Part shown: piece by piece, positions 47,616 to 58,199 of the stretch | How positions within the stretch are numbered: position 1 is the first letter of the stretch | Layout: every line of letters starts with the position of its first letter | Source: Mesostigma viride | Lineage: Eukaryota > Streptophyta > Mesostigmatophyceae > Mesostigmatales > Mesostigmataceae | NCBI GenBank assembly: GCA_009746045.1 | Contig: RPFO01002049.1 | Span: forward strand, 46,425-110,424 | Direction of reading: 5' to 3' | Length of the DNA: 64,000 bases | Notes under the pieces: generated by a model | Database searches by the model: none | What the model was told of the DNA's origin: nothing | What the model saw: only the letters and a program-made list of their open reading frames with translations | Program-made: the position numbers and the translations under genes

Positions 47616-47730
47616 CGTACGCACGCACGCACGACTGCCCGACTGCCCGACTGCCCGACTGCCCGACTGCCCGACTGCCCGACTGCATGCCCGACTGCCC
47701 GACTGCCCGACTGCCCGACTGCCAACCTAA
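46560..47730 (+). CDS. Coding-like region with APAAVP repeats, unknown
   Basis: The frame reads [36 protein letters not shown] and [18 protein letters not shown], then an Ala/Pro-rich tail made of about 27 heptads APAAVP(S/C) from a 21-bp repeat (46945-47515). It continues open through (ACGC)n (47520-47632) and an 8-bp GACTGCCC array (47633-47724) to a stop near 47730. The first 110 codons look like a real protein; the repeat part may be expanded coding or noncoding sequence that happens to be open. A further exon with EVVTELSA near 47954 is possible. Confidence 0.4.
46945..47515. repeat. 21-bp minisatellite (GCCCCGGCTGCGGTGCCCTC unit)
   Basis: About 27 copies with C/G wobble (CTGCCGTG/CTGCGGTG, TCC/TGC) and one short insertion near 47217. 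Every strand and frame is open because the unit is 21 bases. Confidence 0.95.
47517..47632. repeat. (ACGC)n microsatellite
   Basis: About 28 copies with one ACGT interruption near 47616. Confidence 0.95.
47633..47724. repeat. 8-bp (GACTGCCC)n array
   Basis: About eleven copies with one GCATGCC interruption near 47685. Confidence 0.93.
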
Positions 47731-48001
47731 CGAACTCCCTCTCACTGCGTCTCTCTCTGCTGGGCTTCCTTTTCCCTTTTTCTCCCCCGTTATTGTATTG
47801 TGGTTATGCATGTGCATGTAATGCCCATATGTACGCAATTAGAAAAAGAGATTCCTGAAGTTTTTCATCCATAGCTTGTCACGAATCATTGTTTGTGTGT
47901 GGTTGAGTCCAGGGTTCTAAACTCAGTGCTTGTCTATTTGCTCTTAATGCAGGAGGTGGTGACCGAGCTTTCGGCATGAAGATTCCAGGACTACCCTCAT
48001 T

Positions 48002-48547
48002 AAAAAATTAAATTAAATTATAACATGCCTCCGTGGGGGGGTCATGTAGCACATATTCCATGATGTATGGGGTGGAGGAAGCCGCGTGATCGAACTATCC
48101 TAACTCTAAGCTATCTAGAAAATCCTAACTACACTACTCATCAAAACGCCTCCTCCGCTTGGGGGGAGGTGGCTTGCCCACAGGGTCGGGCGTGTGTGCC
48201 TTGACAATCTTCTTCCACCGCGTCTTGTCCTGCATGGCAGTCCAAAGACGGGAGAGAGAGTGGATGCGGTGCTCAAACTGGGCTGGGACCACTAGGTCGT
48301 CCAGCAACATCTGAACGTAGTTCGTGACAGGTTTCCCTACCCTTTTGGGAATGTCCTCGGGGCCAGGCCAGGTCAGAATGTGCCGCCCTGGCTGGCCAAG
48401 CCGCTGGGGGCCGGCCAGACCAAGGGTGGTGTCGACCTGGCTGGTGCGGGCAAAACTACCCTCATATTGGAGTATTATCAGCTGGCAGCTGCAAATGCCC
48501 AAGGGCTGCAATGGATGGAGCTCTCGAGTTGAAGGGCCCATTATCAT
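48002..48547 (-). mobile_element. LINE 3' part with ORF2 C-terminus
   Basis: Minus-strand codons 48547-48134 include FARTSQVDTTLGLAGPQRLG, QPGRHILTWPGPED, RLWTAMQDKTRWKKIVKAHT and a basic end KRRRRFDE, then a stop. The 3' UTR (48133-48030) and (TAATT)n tail follow. The GxxxRTxQVDT and RWKxxVKxxTP patterns match the copy at 36972-37445, so these are related LINEs. 5'-truncated. Confidence 0.75.
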
Positions 48548-48586
48548 AAAGGCCTGCCTTCACGTTGGCCATGTTACATAGTCATG

Positions 48587-48720
48587 AATGAATAAATTAA
48601 TAAACACGTATAGACAGCGCCACGTGAGCATATTTCCTGATGGAATGGGGAAGGGGGGATGGGGACAGTCATAAGCTAGCCGCAGTGGTGCAGTATCATG
48701 AATGTGTCTTATATGCATAC
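48587..48720 (-). mobile_element. LINE 3' tail, diverged
   Basis: AATAAATTAATAAACACGTA then GCGCCACGTGAGCATA and GGGGACAGTCATAAGC resemble the tail and hairpin region at 36879-36965. Confidence 0.55.
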
Positions 48721-48964
48721 TGCTATAAAGCAACTGGGCACCTTGAAAATTCTCCTCGTGGGCTAGCTAGGATCCATGCCACAACTGGATGATTGTGAGG
48801 TTCTTCAACATCTACCTGGTCAGTAATTTTGCAGGTGGCCGGCCAACACAAGGTATGCGTTGCTAACATTCAACACATGCATGGGTCTGCTGATTTAATA
48901 ATGCATACCGATGCTGGTTGACCTTGATAGCTAATTTATGGGCGGATCCACACGTCACGTTGCC

Positions 48965-49260
48965 GTAAGTAATAATCATAAGATGTCATGATTGACTGCG
49001 TCAACGAACATACATCCCCATTGGAATGGTTGAGCAATGAGCCCCGACCAAATTATGAGTCAAACCTTAATTTGGGTTGAAAGTGCGTCAAACACATTCT
49101 TGATTGTCCAAATTCTTATATGATCTGACGTGCATCCATCCTCACAATGCCAATGGCCACTATCTCATGGATGACAGGAACATGTTTCCTGCTCTAAAAT
49201 TAAATTAAATAAATTATAGCATGCCTCCGTGGGGGGGCATGTAGCACCTAGAGTGCTTTC
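48965..49260 (-). mobile_element. Two further worn LINE tails with plain sequence between
   Basis: AAGTAATAATCATAAGATGT then GACTGCGTCAACGAACATAC (48965-49020), and AAATTAAATTAAATAAATTA then GCATGCCTCCGTGGGGG (49195-49245). Both are short and 5'-truncated. Confidence 0.5.
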
Positions 49261-50802
49261 CAGTCCCTGTAAGTTGCACAGTGGGAAAGGGGCAAAGACA
49301 CCTGCGTCCTCACTCATGCCCGAAGGCAGGCCACAGCTGCGTTCAACGCTCGTTGGACTATGGCAAACTGTGGGTGTGCTAAAGCTGAAATATGCGCGAG
49401 TATGCTGGTATGTTGGCTGCTCTAAGGACCGAGCCACTGATGGCCAGTGGTGGAATCATCTTGCACGTAGTCTAGCTAGCCAACCCCAACACTGTCCCAA
49501 GGTACCTAGCCACAAAGACCCCACTAGCTGCAGGCATGGGTGCCAACAAAGTGTGATTCAGCTAGGAGCTCCCAAACATGCGAGCCATACATGAGTGCTT
49601 TACATTTACGCACACACTGACAACCTCAGCCCAGGTCGATCCACGTTGGTTGACTTTAGACAACGTATTGACGCTGTAATTACCAAATAAGCAAAAAAGC
49701 TCACCATGGGCTCAACAATTTTCAGGCACGCCACTGTGCACGGCAGTTGCCTGCACCTATTTTACAATGCACGTCAGTGGTAAAAAGCTTGGTACTGTAT
49801 TTCATTGATATTTGTAATGCCATCCTTGCCTGCATGTCCCAAGGGCTACTCTAAAAAAAGAAGAAGCAGTATCAACGATAAGCTTTCTACTTTAGGACAC
49901 AAGGATCCCTATACAAACACTCATACAAGAACAAACCCAGCATTCAACAAACCCATCACCAAATGATACTGTGGTCAGTCACACTCTGCAACACTAAACT
50001 TGAAGGATACAGCAACACTAGCAACCTACGCAAAATAAGCGAGATACTGTAACAGATACGTGTGGTCCAGTTCCCAGATACGGGCTGACAGTTCCGCGAG
50101 GGCCGACAAGGTGTGCTACCAAGCTTTACGCAGAAAATCAGAAGAGAAAGGCGCGCACGATGACCGCGTCCAGACGCATTTCCCGGAATATCTCTTCAAG
50201 GTCTACTTGGAAACTTGGTAGCGAGGTATGGAGAGGCGATGCATAAAAAGCTCGGAAGCTGACGAGAGAAGGCAGGGTGGGGGGAAGAAGACAGGACGTT
50301 GGAGGAACGCATGAGACGGAGGGAGCGAGCAAGGGAGGGAGGGAGGGAGAAAAAAACGAGAGAGGGAAAGATTGCCAGACAAAAGATCGATTCGAAGAGG
50401 AAACTAAGTGTGCCGACATTACTGCGAGTAGAGAAAGCAGAATTTTTATTGCTATGGATCCCAGGGACGTCAAAGACTGTTTGTCTCCTACTTTAGACAA
50501 ATTAGGGTCCGATTATACTTTAGAACAACCATGGCATTCTCGTCGCCCAACTTCCCGGCTGCGCATTTGCCAGGCAATAGTCACTACTGCATCACAAAGA
50601 AACCAGATTTTTGCCACCTTCAAGCGTAAATTGCCAGCACCTTGGCAAAAATAATGCAATGATGCCAATTGCATCCTTGACTGCGCTTTTAGTCAACAAA
50701 GAAATTAGCCAAGTAGTCCTAATTGGCGCGGCAGGCCCTTTTTTCCCGCGTAACTCGTGTGCCGGGCCGGCGCGGCGTGGCCTGGGCAGGCGCGTCGGAC
50801 TT
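49261..50802. other. No gene recognised
   Basis: A GGGAGC/GGAGGGAGG purine tract lies at 50290-50360. Open frames on both strands are short and lack signatures. The sequence is GC-rich near 50740-50800. Confidence 0.5.
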
Positions 50803-50879
50803 AGTGCGGTGGTGTCCCGGAACCCCGCACTCACCCCCGCACTAGAGTTTGTGTCATCAGGGCCAAATTATGCGCTTCC
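50803..50879 (+). repeat. 77-bp repeat C, direct copy
   Basis: Matches 37815-37891 in reverse orientation. It directly abuts the left long repeat of gypsy element 2. Confidence 0.85.
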
Positions 50880-50925
50880 CTTGGTGTCTTTGTGGTGTAG
50901 AATAGCGAGTCAACGTTATGAGGAC

Positions 50926-52145
50926 AGTTACGTTAAATAGTGCCGGAACCTTTTGCCGCCTGAGGCAAATCGGGCCGGAACACTATTTTGCCCGGAATAA
51001 CCACTTCCGAGCACCCAAGTTAATTCGGCCGAATTAACTTGGGTGCTCGGAAGTGGTTATTCCGGGCAAAATAGTGTTCCGGCCCGATTTGCCTCAGGCG
51101 GCAAAAGGTTCCGGCACTATTTAACGTAACTAAAACCTGGCCTCGTGGAGGGGGGACGAAGAGCCCGAGACATCCGCCTAGGCCGCTGAGCACGCACCAC
51201 TAAATGCGCCGGAGCTGCCTCAGTGAGGATTCGAACCCCTGACCTCCAAGGTGCACAGGTTTTAGTTACGTTAAATAGTGCCGGAACCTTTTGCCGCCTG
51301 AGGCAAATCGGGCCGGAACACTATTTTGCCCGGAATAACCACTTCCGAGCACCCAAGTTAATTCGGCCGAATTAACTTGGGTGCTCGGAAGTGGTTATTC
51401 CGGGCAAAATAGTGTTCCGGCCCGATTTGCCTCAGGCGGCAAAAGGTTCCGGCACTATTTAACGTAACTAAAACCTGTGCACCTTGGAGGTCAGGGGTTC
51501 GAATCCTCACTGAGGCAGCTCCGGCGCATTTAGTGGTGCGTGCTCAGCGGCCTAGGCGGATGTCTCGGGCTCTTCGTCCCCCCTCCACGAGGCCAGGTTT
51601 TAGTTACGTTAAATAGTGCCGGAACCTTTTGCCGCCTGAGGCAAATCGGGCCGGAACACTATTTTGCCCGGAATAACCACTTCCGAGCACCCAAGTTAAT
51701 TCGGCCGAATTAACTTGGGTGCTCGGAAGTGGTTATTCCGGGCAAAATAGTGTTCCGGCCCGATTTGCCTCAGGCGGCAAAAGGTTCCGGCACTATTTAA
51801 CGTAACTAAAACCTGTGCACCTTGGAGGTCAGGGGTTCGAATCCTCACTGAGGCAGCTCCGGCGCATTTAGTGGTGCGTGCTCAGCGGCCTAGGCGGATG
51901 TCTCGGGCTCTTCGTCCCCCCTCCACGAGGCCAGGTTTTAGTTACGTTAAATAGTGCCGGAACCTTTTGCCGCCTGAGGCAAATCGGGCCGGAACACTAT
52001 TTTGCCCGGAATAACCACTTCCGAGCACCCAAGTTAATTCGGCCGAATTAACTTGGGTGCTCGGAAGTGGTTATTCCGGGCAAAATAGTGTTCCGGCCCG
52101 ATTTGCCTCAGGCGGCAAAAGGTTCCGGCACTATTTAACGTAACT
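50926..52145. mobile_element. Composite of four perfect 206-bp palindromes and three 132-bp spacers
   Basis: Palindromes P1 50926-51131, P2 51264-51469, P3 51602-51807 and P4 51940-52145 each begin AGTTACGTTAAATAGTGCCG and end in its complement, with a centre AATTCGG/CCGAATT. Spacers S1 51132-51263 (inverted), S2 51470-51601 and S3 51808-51939 are 132 bases, each bounded by AAAACCTG and CAGGTTTT. The arithmetic is exact: 4x206 + 3x132 = 1220. AGGAC flanks both ends (50921-50925, 52146-52150) as a 5-bp target duplication. The right long repeat of gypsy element 2 has the empty site (GAGGACTGGACAG near 61845). No protein is encoded. It behaves like a fold-back or MITE-type element. Confidence 0.95.
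51478..51520 (+). other. tRNA 3'-half-like sequence with B box in spacer
   Basis: Each spacer carries AGGTC, GGGGTTCGAATCCTC and CTGAGGCA, the order variable loop, T-arm with B box, and acceptor 3' strand as in a tRNA. The 5' half is not present in the spacer. The sequence is inverted in S1 and repeated in S3. Confidence 0.5.
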
Positions 52146-53045
52146 AGGACTGGACAGAAAATGGAAAAGGACAATTTGCGGTGCGCAGCCAGATCGCTGG
52201 AATGAATGCGAAATCGCTGGCAGCCCTACAAAGGGATTTCTTTTAGAAAGGAACGATTAGACGCAATGTTTGCTGGGCCACTCACACGCAAGGTGTGAGC
52301 GTGCAGATTGTCTGAAGGATATTATGCTTCGACCTTGGTGGACGTGACTCAATGCCGGACATTCCCAGGGACAGAAATGCCGGAGCCTCTAGGAGATGAG
52401 ATCGGCAACAGGGTAGCAATTTAGATTTGTCGGGATGCCTTCCTGCTTTTGTTGGCATGTGGTGTGGTAGAAAGCCAGGACGGCAACTGGAATGCGGTTT
52501 CTATTTGCATGGTTCAGGCAGCAAGATAGTTTTGGCATTCCTGGCTGGACTGACAAGTGTGGCGTGTGTCATGCGTGTGGCATGACGAATGGTTTGGTTC
52601 ATAGTCGAAGAGGACTCTCACGCAGCGTGTAGTCTCTTCGAGTCTCTCGTTAGTGGCCTTCGTGTTTCTCCCTTTCCTTGGGAGCAAGGCCGGTAGCATG
52701 TCATGGAGCGCTGCCTAACTGCGGGCTCGTGAGCATGGAGTGCATCGATATTGAGACTATCAACGTGTTGTAATTGTATTAACTTTCTCAATAAATTCCG
52801 CATGTGCGGCTTCATCATCAGACTGTGCAAAGTGTGTGTTGTGAAAGCATTGTTCTATAGCAGGGGAGGCAAAAGCATCCTCTTGCACCATCATATTGTC
52901 GCAATTAGAGTAGTTGGAGCGTCTAGCTAACGCCCCAGCAAGGATATTCAAACGCGGCACGCGACGGTACACAAGGGGATCAAGAAGGTGGTCATCAGGC
53001 ACGAGGGACAGTTCCTTGTCCTCGGCTGAGAGCCCTCTTTTCATT
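52146..53045 (+). repeat. Left long repeat of gypsy element 2, main part
   Basis: Matches 61845-62741 almost base for base, ending CCCTCTTTTCATTA. The first part, 50883-50925, lies left of the palindromic insert. Short open frames on the minus strand are duplicated in both repeats and are not genes. Confidence 0.9.
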
Positions 53046-53318
53046 ACTCGAAGAGACTAGCTCCATCTGCAAAGGAACATTTTCATTTCAGCAAAGAGAG
53101 ACGGTGTGCAGTTTTCTGGGGAAGACTAGCACACATAGTGGCCTGATCAACCATTAAGTCTTTCAGATTAGACCGTTGCTACTTGGTAGTGGTTGTGGCA
53201 GTTTATGTCATATCACACTAGGTCGGTCACAGCGTTTTTGGCAAGCCACGCAGGCTGTGCCAACACGGGCGTCGACACCGACGGGCAGGAGCTCTCCAGG
53301 GTCGATACCACCATCAAC

Positions 53319-54840
53319 ATGTCAGGAACTGACCCCACAGCATCAGGCAGTGGTGGGTCAGCGCCGGCAGCTACGGGCGGTCAAGCAACTGACCCGCCCA
53401 GCGGTCGTCTCGGCACTAGTGCGGACACCGCTTTGTTAGGTAATGGAGCGCCTTCCCTTTCTTCGGCAGGGGACGGTGGTGCTCTTACCCAAGTGCTGCG
53501 CCTGCTGCAAGAGCAAGCGGCAGAGCTGGCGGCACTCCGAGCTCAGCAAGCGACGCAGTTATCGCAACAGGCGACGCTTGTTGAAGAAACTGTGCGACTT
53601 GCTTTGGAGCGCGCGGAATCTACGGCTGAAGCGAGGCGTGCTACGGAGCGCGCTGAGCAACGGCGGCAGGCGGAGGCAACCACGGAAGCTGCACGCGCCT
53701 GCCAAGCTGCGGCCCAACGCGACGCCGAGGCCAGGCAGGCTGCCGACGAGGAGGCCGCTGCCGAGGAAGCGCGGCGACATGAGGCGCTGCGCGACCAACG
53801 CGGACACTTCGACGAAGAGCGCAGTGGGACAGGTCCACTACGCAACGTTGAGCCCAGTCAGCCACGCGTCGGACCAAGCGGTCAACGGCGGGGCGACGGG
53901 GAAATGGCGCAGGATGACGAGCTGCAGCCGAACGTCGGTCGGGTAGGCACCCGGTCGACTGCCGACGCATCTTATACGCTGGGGGGGAACCTACGGGCAC
54001 CCAACCAAGGCACGTTATCGTGGCGCGGCGGGTATGGTGCAGCCCCCAGGGGGGGAGCATCAGGTGGCTTGTTTAGCACAGGTCGGCCACCCATGACGGC
54101 GGCAGCAACGCCGTTGGGTGGCACCGCAGGGCGGCCCAGGCTTGGCGGCACTCGGTCAGACTTCGGCTGGGGCCAAGTCGATCGGGAGGTAGCCAGCATA
54201 CCATGGGGTGAGGGCGACGACGTCCAGCGACCCCACCGCATGCCGTACGGCGTGCATGGCGAATCCACTCGTGTGCCATCGCTGCCCAAGGTGGAGCTTC
54301 GCGAGAAGTTCACCTCAGCAGGCACGGGTGCGACTTAGAGGAAGCCTATGAGCTCTTCCGAGCTCATTGTAACACTTATCGTTATGCCTCGGGGTATCCT
54401 CTTCGCCATGAGATGGTGATGGATTTTATTCACCTTTTTTCCATGACCTGACCAAGAAGAAGGTCCAGGTTTTGGTCCAGCATTACCGAGCGCTCGTGGA
54501 CCGATGTCATCGCACGGACATATGGTTTGCGCTCACGGACATGGGCACACCGGATCTCGACTCGATCATCTTCGATGTCGACCCGGCAGAGCAGCTGTGG
54601 CAGCAACTGCGGCTGGAGTACCCAGTTGAGCACGTCAAGGCCATCGCGGAATGGAATGGAGCGTTCACCGTCGCCGAGGGTGAGGATCCGGCTTTCTCCC
54701 TTGACCGGCTCTCGCGTTTGCGGGCAAAGTGCCTGATTATACGCAGACCAAGGCTTGCCGGTTATGGCGGAGTGCAGTGCCCCTGCTGGCCATCGATCTT
54801 CCGGAGCCGCCCGGTGGGGAGTGGACTTTGGTGACTCTCT
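53319..54840 (+). pseudogene. Gag region of gypsy element 2
   Basis: Begins MSGTDPTASGSGG. An Ala/Glu/Arg/Gln-rich coiled coil follows (about 53490-53830), then a Gly/Arg linker and a segment VPSLPKVELREKFTSAG near 54275. A capsid-like stretch (DRCHRTDIWFALTDMGTPDL near 54500) comes next. Confidence 0.7.
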
Positions 54841-55190
54841 GTGCAGCATTCAAGCGGCTGCTCAGGAAGCGTGCGGAAGGCGAGAAGGGTATCTCGTCTG
54901 AGCTGGCTGAGATGCGCAAGAAGATGGCTGAGATGGAGAAGGCCATCGCGGTCAAGGGTGGCCAGCGGCTGCCTGGTGCGGGGCGCGGTGAATATGTCGG
55001 CACTCAGGGTGGTGGCAACGCCGGTCAGGGGGCAGCGGCGGTGTCAGTCAGTCGTGGTGGCGGCGGCAGTGGCTACGGTGGTCGGGGTCGCGGTGGTGGT
55101 CGAGGCGGAGGCGGTCGTCCGCCGACATCGGATGGGACTCAGGAGGCGCAGGGCGTGCAAGGCGCGCTGGGCGCACCCACCCCGTCACGC

Positions 55191-55310
55191 GGTAAATGTT
55201 ACCTTTGCGACAAGGATGGGCACCTTAGTCGCGAGTGTCCAAGCCGCTGCACGAAGCCGCATGGGGCAGACACGAAGTGGCACCTGATGAACAAGTGTCC
55301 AGCCGCGGGC
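55191..55310 (+). other. Zinc knuckle of gypsy element 2
   Basis: CYLCDKDGHLSREC (C-x2-C-x4-H-x4-C), followed by a second Cys/His-rich segment ending HLMNKCP. Typical of gag nucleocapsid RNA binding. Confidence 0.85.
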
Positions 55311-56024
55311 ATCAAGACGGTCCACTTCGCCGAGATGGCGGGCAAGACCGACTCGATGGAAGCCCAGGTGGCTGCCATCAAGCATGGTGAGGAGGCGACG
55401 GCGCCCCCCAACCAATTCGCGACGGTGTACCGGGAGGACCCATTCTGGGCGCCCATGCCGGGTGACGTCGAGATCAACGCTGCGGAGGCTACCAAAGGCA
55501 AGCAGGCACGCAGCCCGCTTTCTTTTCAGCAGGCACCCATGTTGCCTGCCGGGCAGTTGCCCGCGTCCTTTTCCATGCCGCTGGCTGGGGTGCAATCTGC
55601 TTTTGAGCATGCGAACCCTGCTGGGCTGGAGCAGCGTAGGCGATTGGCGCCTGTGTACCCAATGCCGTTCATTGTGGACGTACCCATGTTTTCAGCACGG
55701 CAGGTGGTCGACACCTTCGGGCAGAAGGGGGTTGAGTGGCTGGGGTCGGTTGTGTCCGAGATCCAGTTGTTCGCAGATGGGCATGATGTGCGCACCTTGC
55801 GCAATTCTGAGTCCGTCACCTACGGGCGTCAGCCGGTAGAAGCCGCAGTGCCCGTGGTGCAAGCGGGAGTGGTCAGCACAAGTAGCCAGCAGCGCACTAG
55901 TGCAGTTCCCCAGGTTCCCACGGTGGTTCCATACCCCAATGGTGAGCCGTCCATAGCGTTCCAAGCAGTTGGAGCCTGTGGAGATGTATGGAGCGACATG
56001 GTGACATGTCCGTTGGTTGGCGCA

Positions 56025-56330
56025 GTCAAGCTTGATAGCGGTGCTCAGCCGCTAGTCATCAGCACAGACTTGGCCACCATGCTGAACCTGACCTACGAGA
56101 ACGGTGGCTTAGTGGAAAGCCCCGTGTCTGTGTCAGGTTGGCAGGGTCCGGCTAGTAAGCCGTACGCTATGACGGCGGTTAAAGTCAACGTGATTTTCAA
56201 TCCGTTGCGCGCCTCTAGCATGACCACCGTGTCCGCGTATGCGCTGGTGGTCAACAAGTGTGGATATTCCGCACTACTCGGGGTGGATGTCCTTGCTCGC
56301 GCCATGGTTCAGGTGGACTATAGGGCGGAG
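56025..56330 (+). pseudogene. Aspartic-protease-like segment of gypsy element 2
   Basis: KLDSGAQPLVISTDLATMLN (DSG active-site type) and later YSALLGVDVLARAMVQVDY match the layout of retroelement proteases. Confidence 0.65.
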
Positions 56331-56738
56331 GAGGCATCTTACATCCCTGATTGGGATGGGGCTGGCCTGAAGCGGGCCAGTGTGCCGGTCTCATGCTTCA
56401 GTTCTTCAGCCGGGGCTGCACGCCTCAACCCTTCCGCGGCTGCGGGCGTGGTGGAGGTCAGCATGGTGGAGGTACGGGCGGCGGGCTCATCGGCGTGGGA
56501 CAAGCATCGGACGGTGCTGCCTCAGCCAACGGCGAGCATTGCCAAGATGCGCACGCAGTGGTCGCTGGATGCTGTGACGTCCACGCGGCAGCTGGCTATG
56601 CGCAAGCGGGTGACTGAAGCCGTCATCACCATTCCTCAGATGGCCAGCCATGGCCTCACTTTGGTGCAACCGGGTGTCTCGGAGGCCCAAGGTAATTTTT
56701 CTGCTGCAATCTTACCGCAGGCCCCTGATTTTGCCAAG

Positions 56739-57720
56739 GGTGCGGTAGTGTTGGAACTGTTTGCGGGGATCGGAGGGGGCATTGCAGGCTTTTTGGCCGC
56801 AGGCGGCGTGTGCCGTAAACTCATCGCGGTAGAGCCATCGCACAAGGCGCGTCAGGTGTACTTCAGTCACTGTGGCGTGTTGTCGCGAGAGTATCCCGCG
56901 CAGTTTCCGCCATCAGCATGGCGTGACCCGTTTGGGGAATGTCCTCAAGATATCCGAGCCATCGGTGAGGTGCAGGTGCAGCAGTTGTTGCGCAGGCATC
57001 ATGCCATCGACTTGGTAATTGCGGGTTGGGAGTGCCAGGGCCTGAGCCAGGCAGGGCAAGGGCGGGGGCTAGCCGATCCGCGTAGCGCGCTGTTCTGGGA
57101 ACTGTTGCGTGTGGTGGGACTGTTGCAGTCGCGTCAGCCCCATCCGCCTGCGTATCTGTTTGAGAACGTTGTGGCGGGTGACAGCCCACATCAGGCGGTG
57201 CGGGAGGACTGGGCTACAATCGTGGCACTCCTGGGGGAGCCCATCGTGTGTGACAACGCAGGGCTGGGTGGGCTCACGCATCGTTTGCGTGCCTATTGGA
57301 CCAACGTGGCGTGTGCGACCGGTGTGCAGGCGGTCTTGGGGCCGTAGCAAGGCAGCATCCGAGTGTGTCTGCGGAGGTAGCATTGCCTTCCCACCTAGTC
57401 ACGCAGAAGGTGGATAGCGAGGATCGCCCACCGTATGCACGCGTCAACCGGGTCGGGAGCCCCATGTGTGCACTGCCGACCCTGGTCAGTTACCAAGGGT
57501 CGACAGCATACCGTGATCGGGGTAAGGGTCTCGTTTGGGACACTACCACCGGTCTGTTGGTGCAGCCACCCGCAGAATTTCGTGAGGCCAGCATGGGTTT
57601 TCATGTCGGGGCCTCGGCGCTGCCGGGCGTGCTCGAGAGTGAGCGCTGGTCTTTGATAGGCCAGGCTATGTCGGTGTTGCAGGTCGGGTATGTGCTGCTT
57701 GCATCGGTTGCCGTGCGCCA
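56739..57720 (+). pseudogene. Cytosine-5 DNA methyltransferase domain inside gypsy element 2
   Basis: Motif I: VVLELFAGIGGGIAGFLAAG (from 56742), the AdoMet-binding FxGxG. Motif IV: AGWECQGLSQAGQGRGL then DPRSALF, with the catalytic-type cysteine codon at 57033-57035. Motif VI: YLFENVV (57162-57170). Motif VIII: THRLRAYWTN near 57277. Further on, PTLVSYQG and SERWSLIGQAMSVLQVGY resemble motifs IX and X. These enzymes methylate cytosine in DNA. The domain lies between protease and reverse transcriptase of the element. This is a fossil copy; activity is not implied. Acquisition of such domains by retrotransposons has been reported in a few protists and charophytes. Confidence 0.85.
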
Positions 57721-58199
57721 GTCTGGGGGGGCGTCCCCAGCCAATCCGCCTCAGCAGGTTGAGGCGCGCGCAGCCAAACTGAAGCGCCCTGCAGCGACGG
57801 GGACTTCATCAGCATGGGGGTGGCGTCTGCGACAGGTGTGGACTATCATTCTCATGACCGCCCTGCTGACCAGCACCGTGCTGGCCGGCGAGCCCACGCT
57901 GCATCGGGTAATACACCGTGCGGCACGCGAGGCTCCGGCGGTGGGTGTCACACCAGGTGTGGCAGCCTTTTCCTTGTTCCACGACGATGCGGCTAGGGCG
58001 CCGCATCTTGAGGCACATGCGGTAGCTGTGGGTGATCCCGCGGATACGCACCCCTGGGCTATTGGCGAACACCTTTCTGATGCGCAGCGCTCAGCCATGC
58101 TAAAGTGGCTAGGCACTGCAAGGGGGGCCTTCGCTTTCACAAGTGATGAACTGGGGTGTTTCAATGGTGGGACCATGCGTGTTCCATTGGACACTGACA

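Noticed and set aside
47517-47640. Cysteine/valine/arginine repeat protein on the minus strand
   Set aside because: It is a reading of (ACGC)n.
51132-51263. A functional tRNA gene
   Set aside because: Only a 3' half with a B box is present; no D-arm or anticodon arm folds with it.
50926-52145. Simple assembly artefact from palindrome misjoining
   Set aside because: Not fully excluded, but the 5-bp target duplication, the empty site in the paralogous repeat and the alternating spacer orientation argue for a real insertion.
52514-53044. Minus-strand small open frames repeated at 62210-62740
   Set aside because: They lie in the duplicated long repeats of gypsy element 2 and have no signature.
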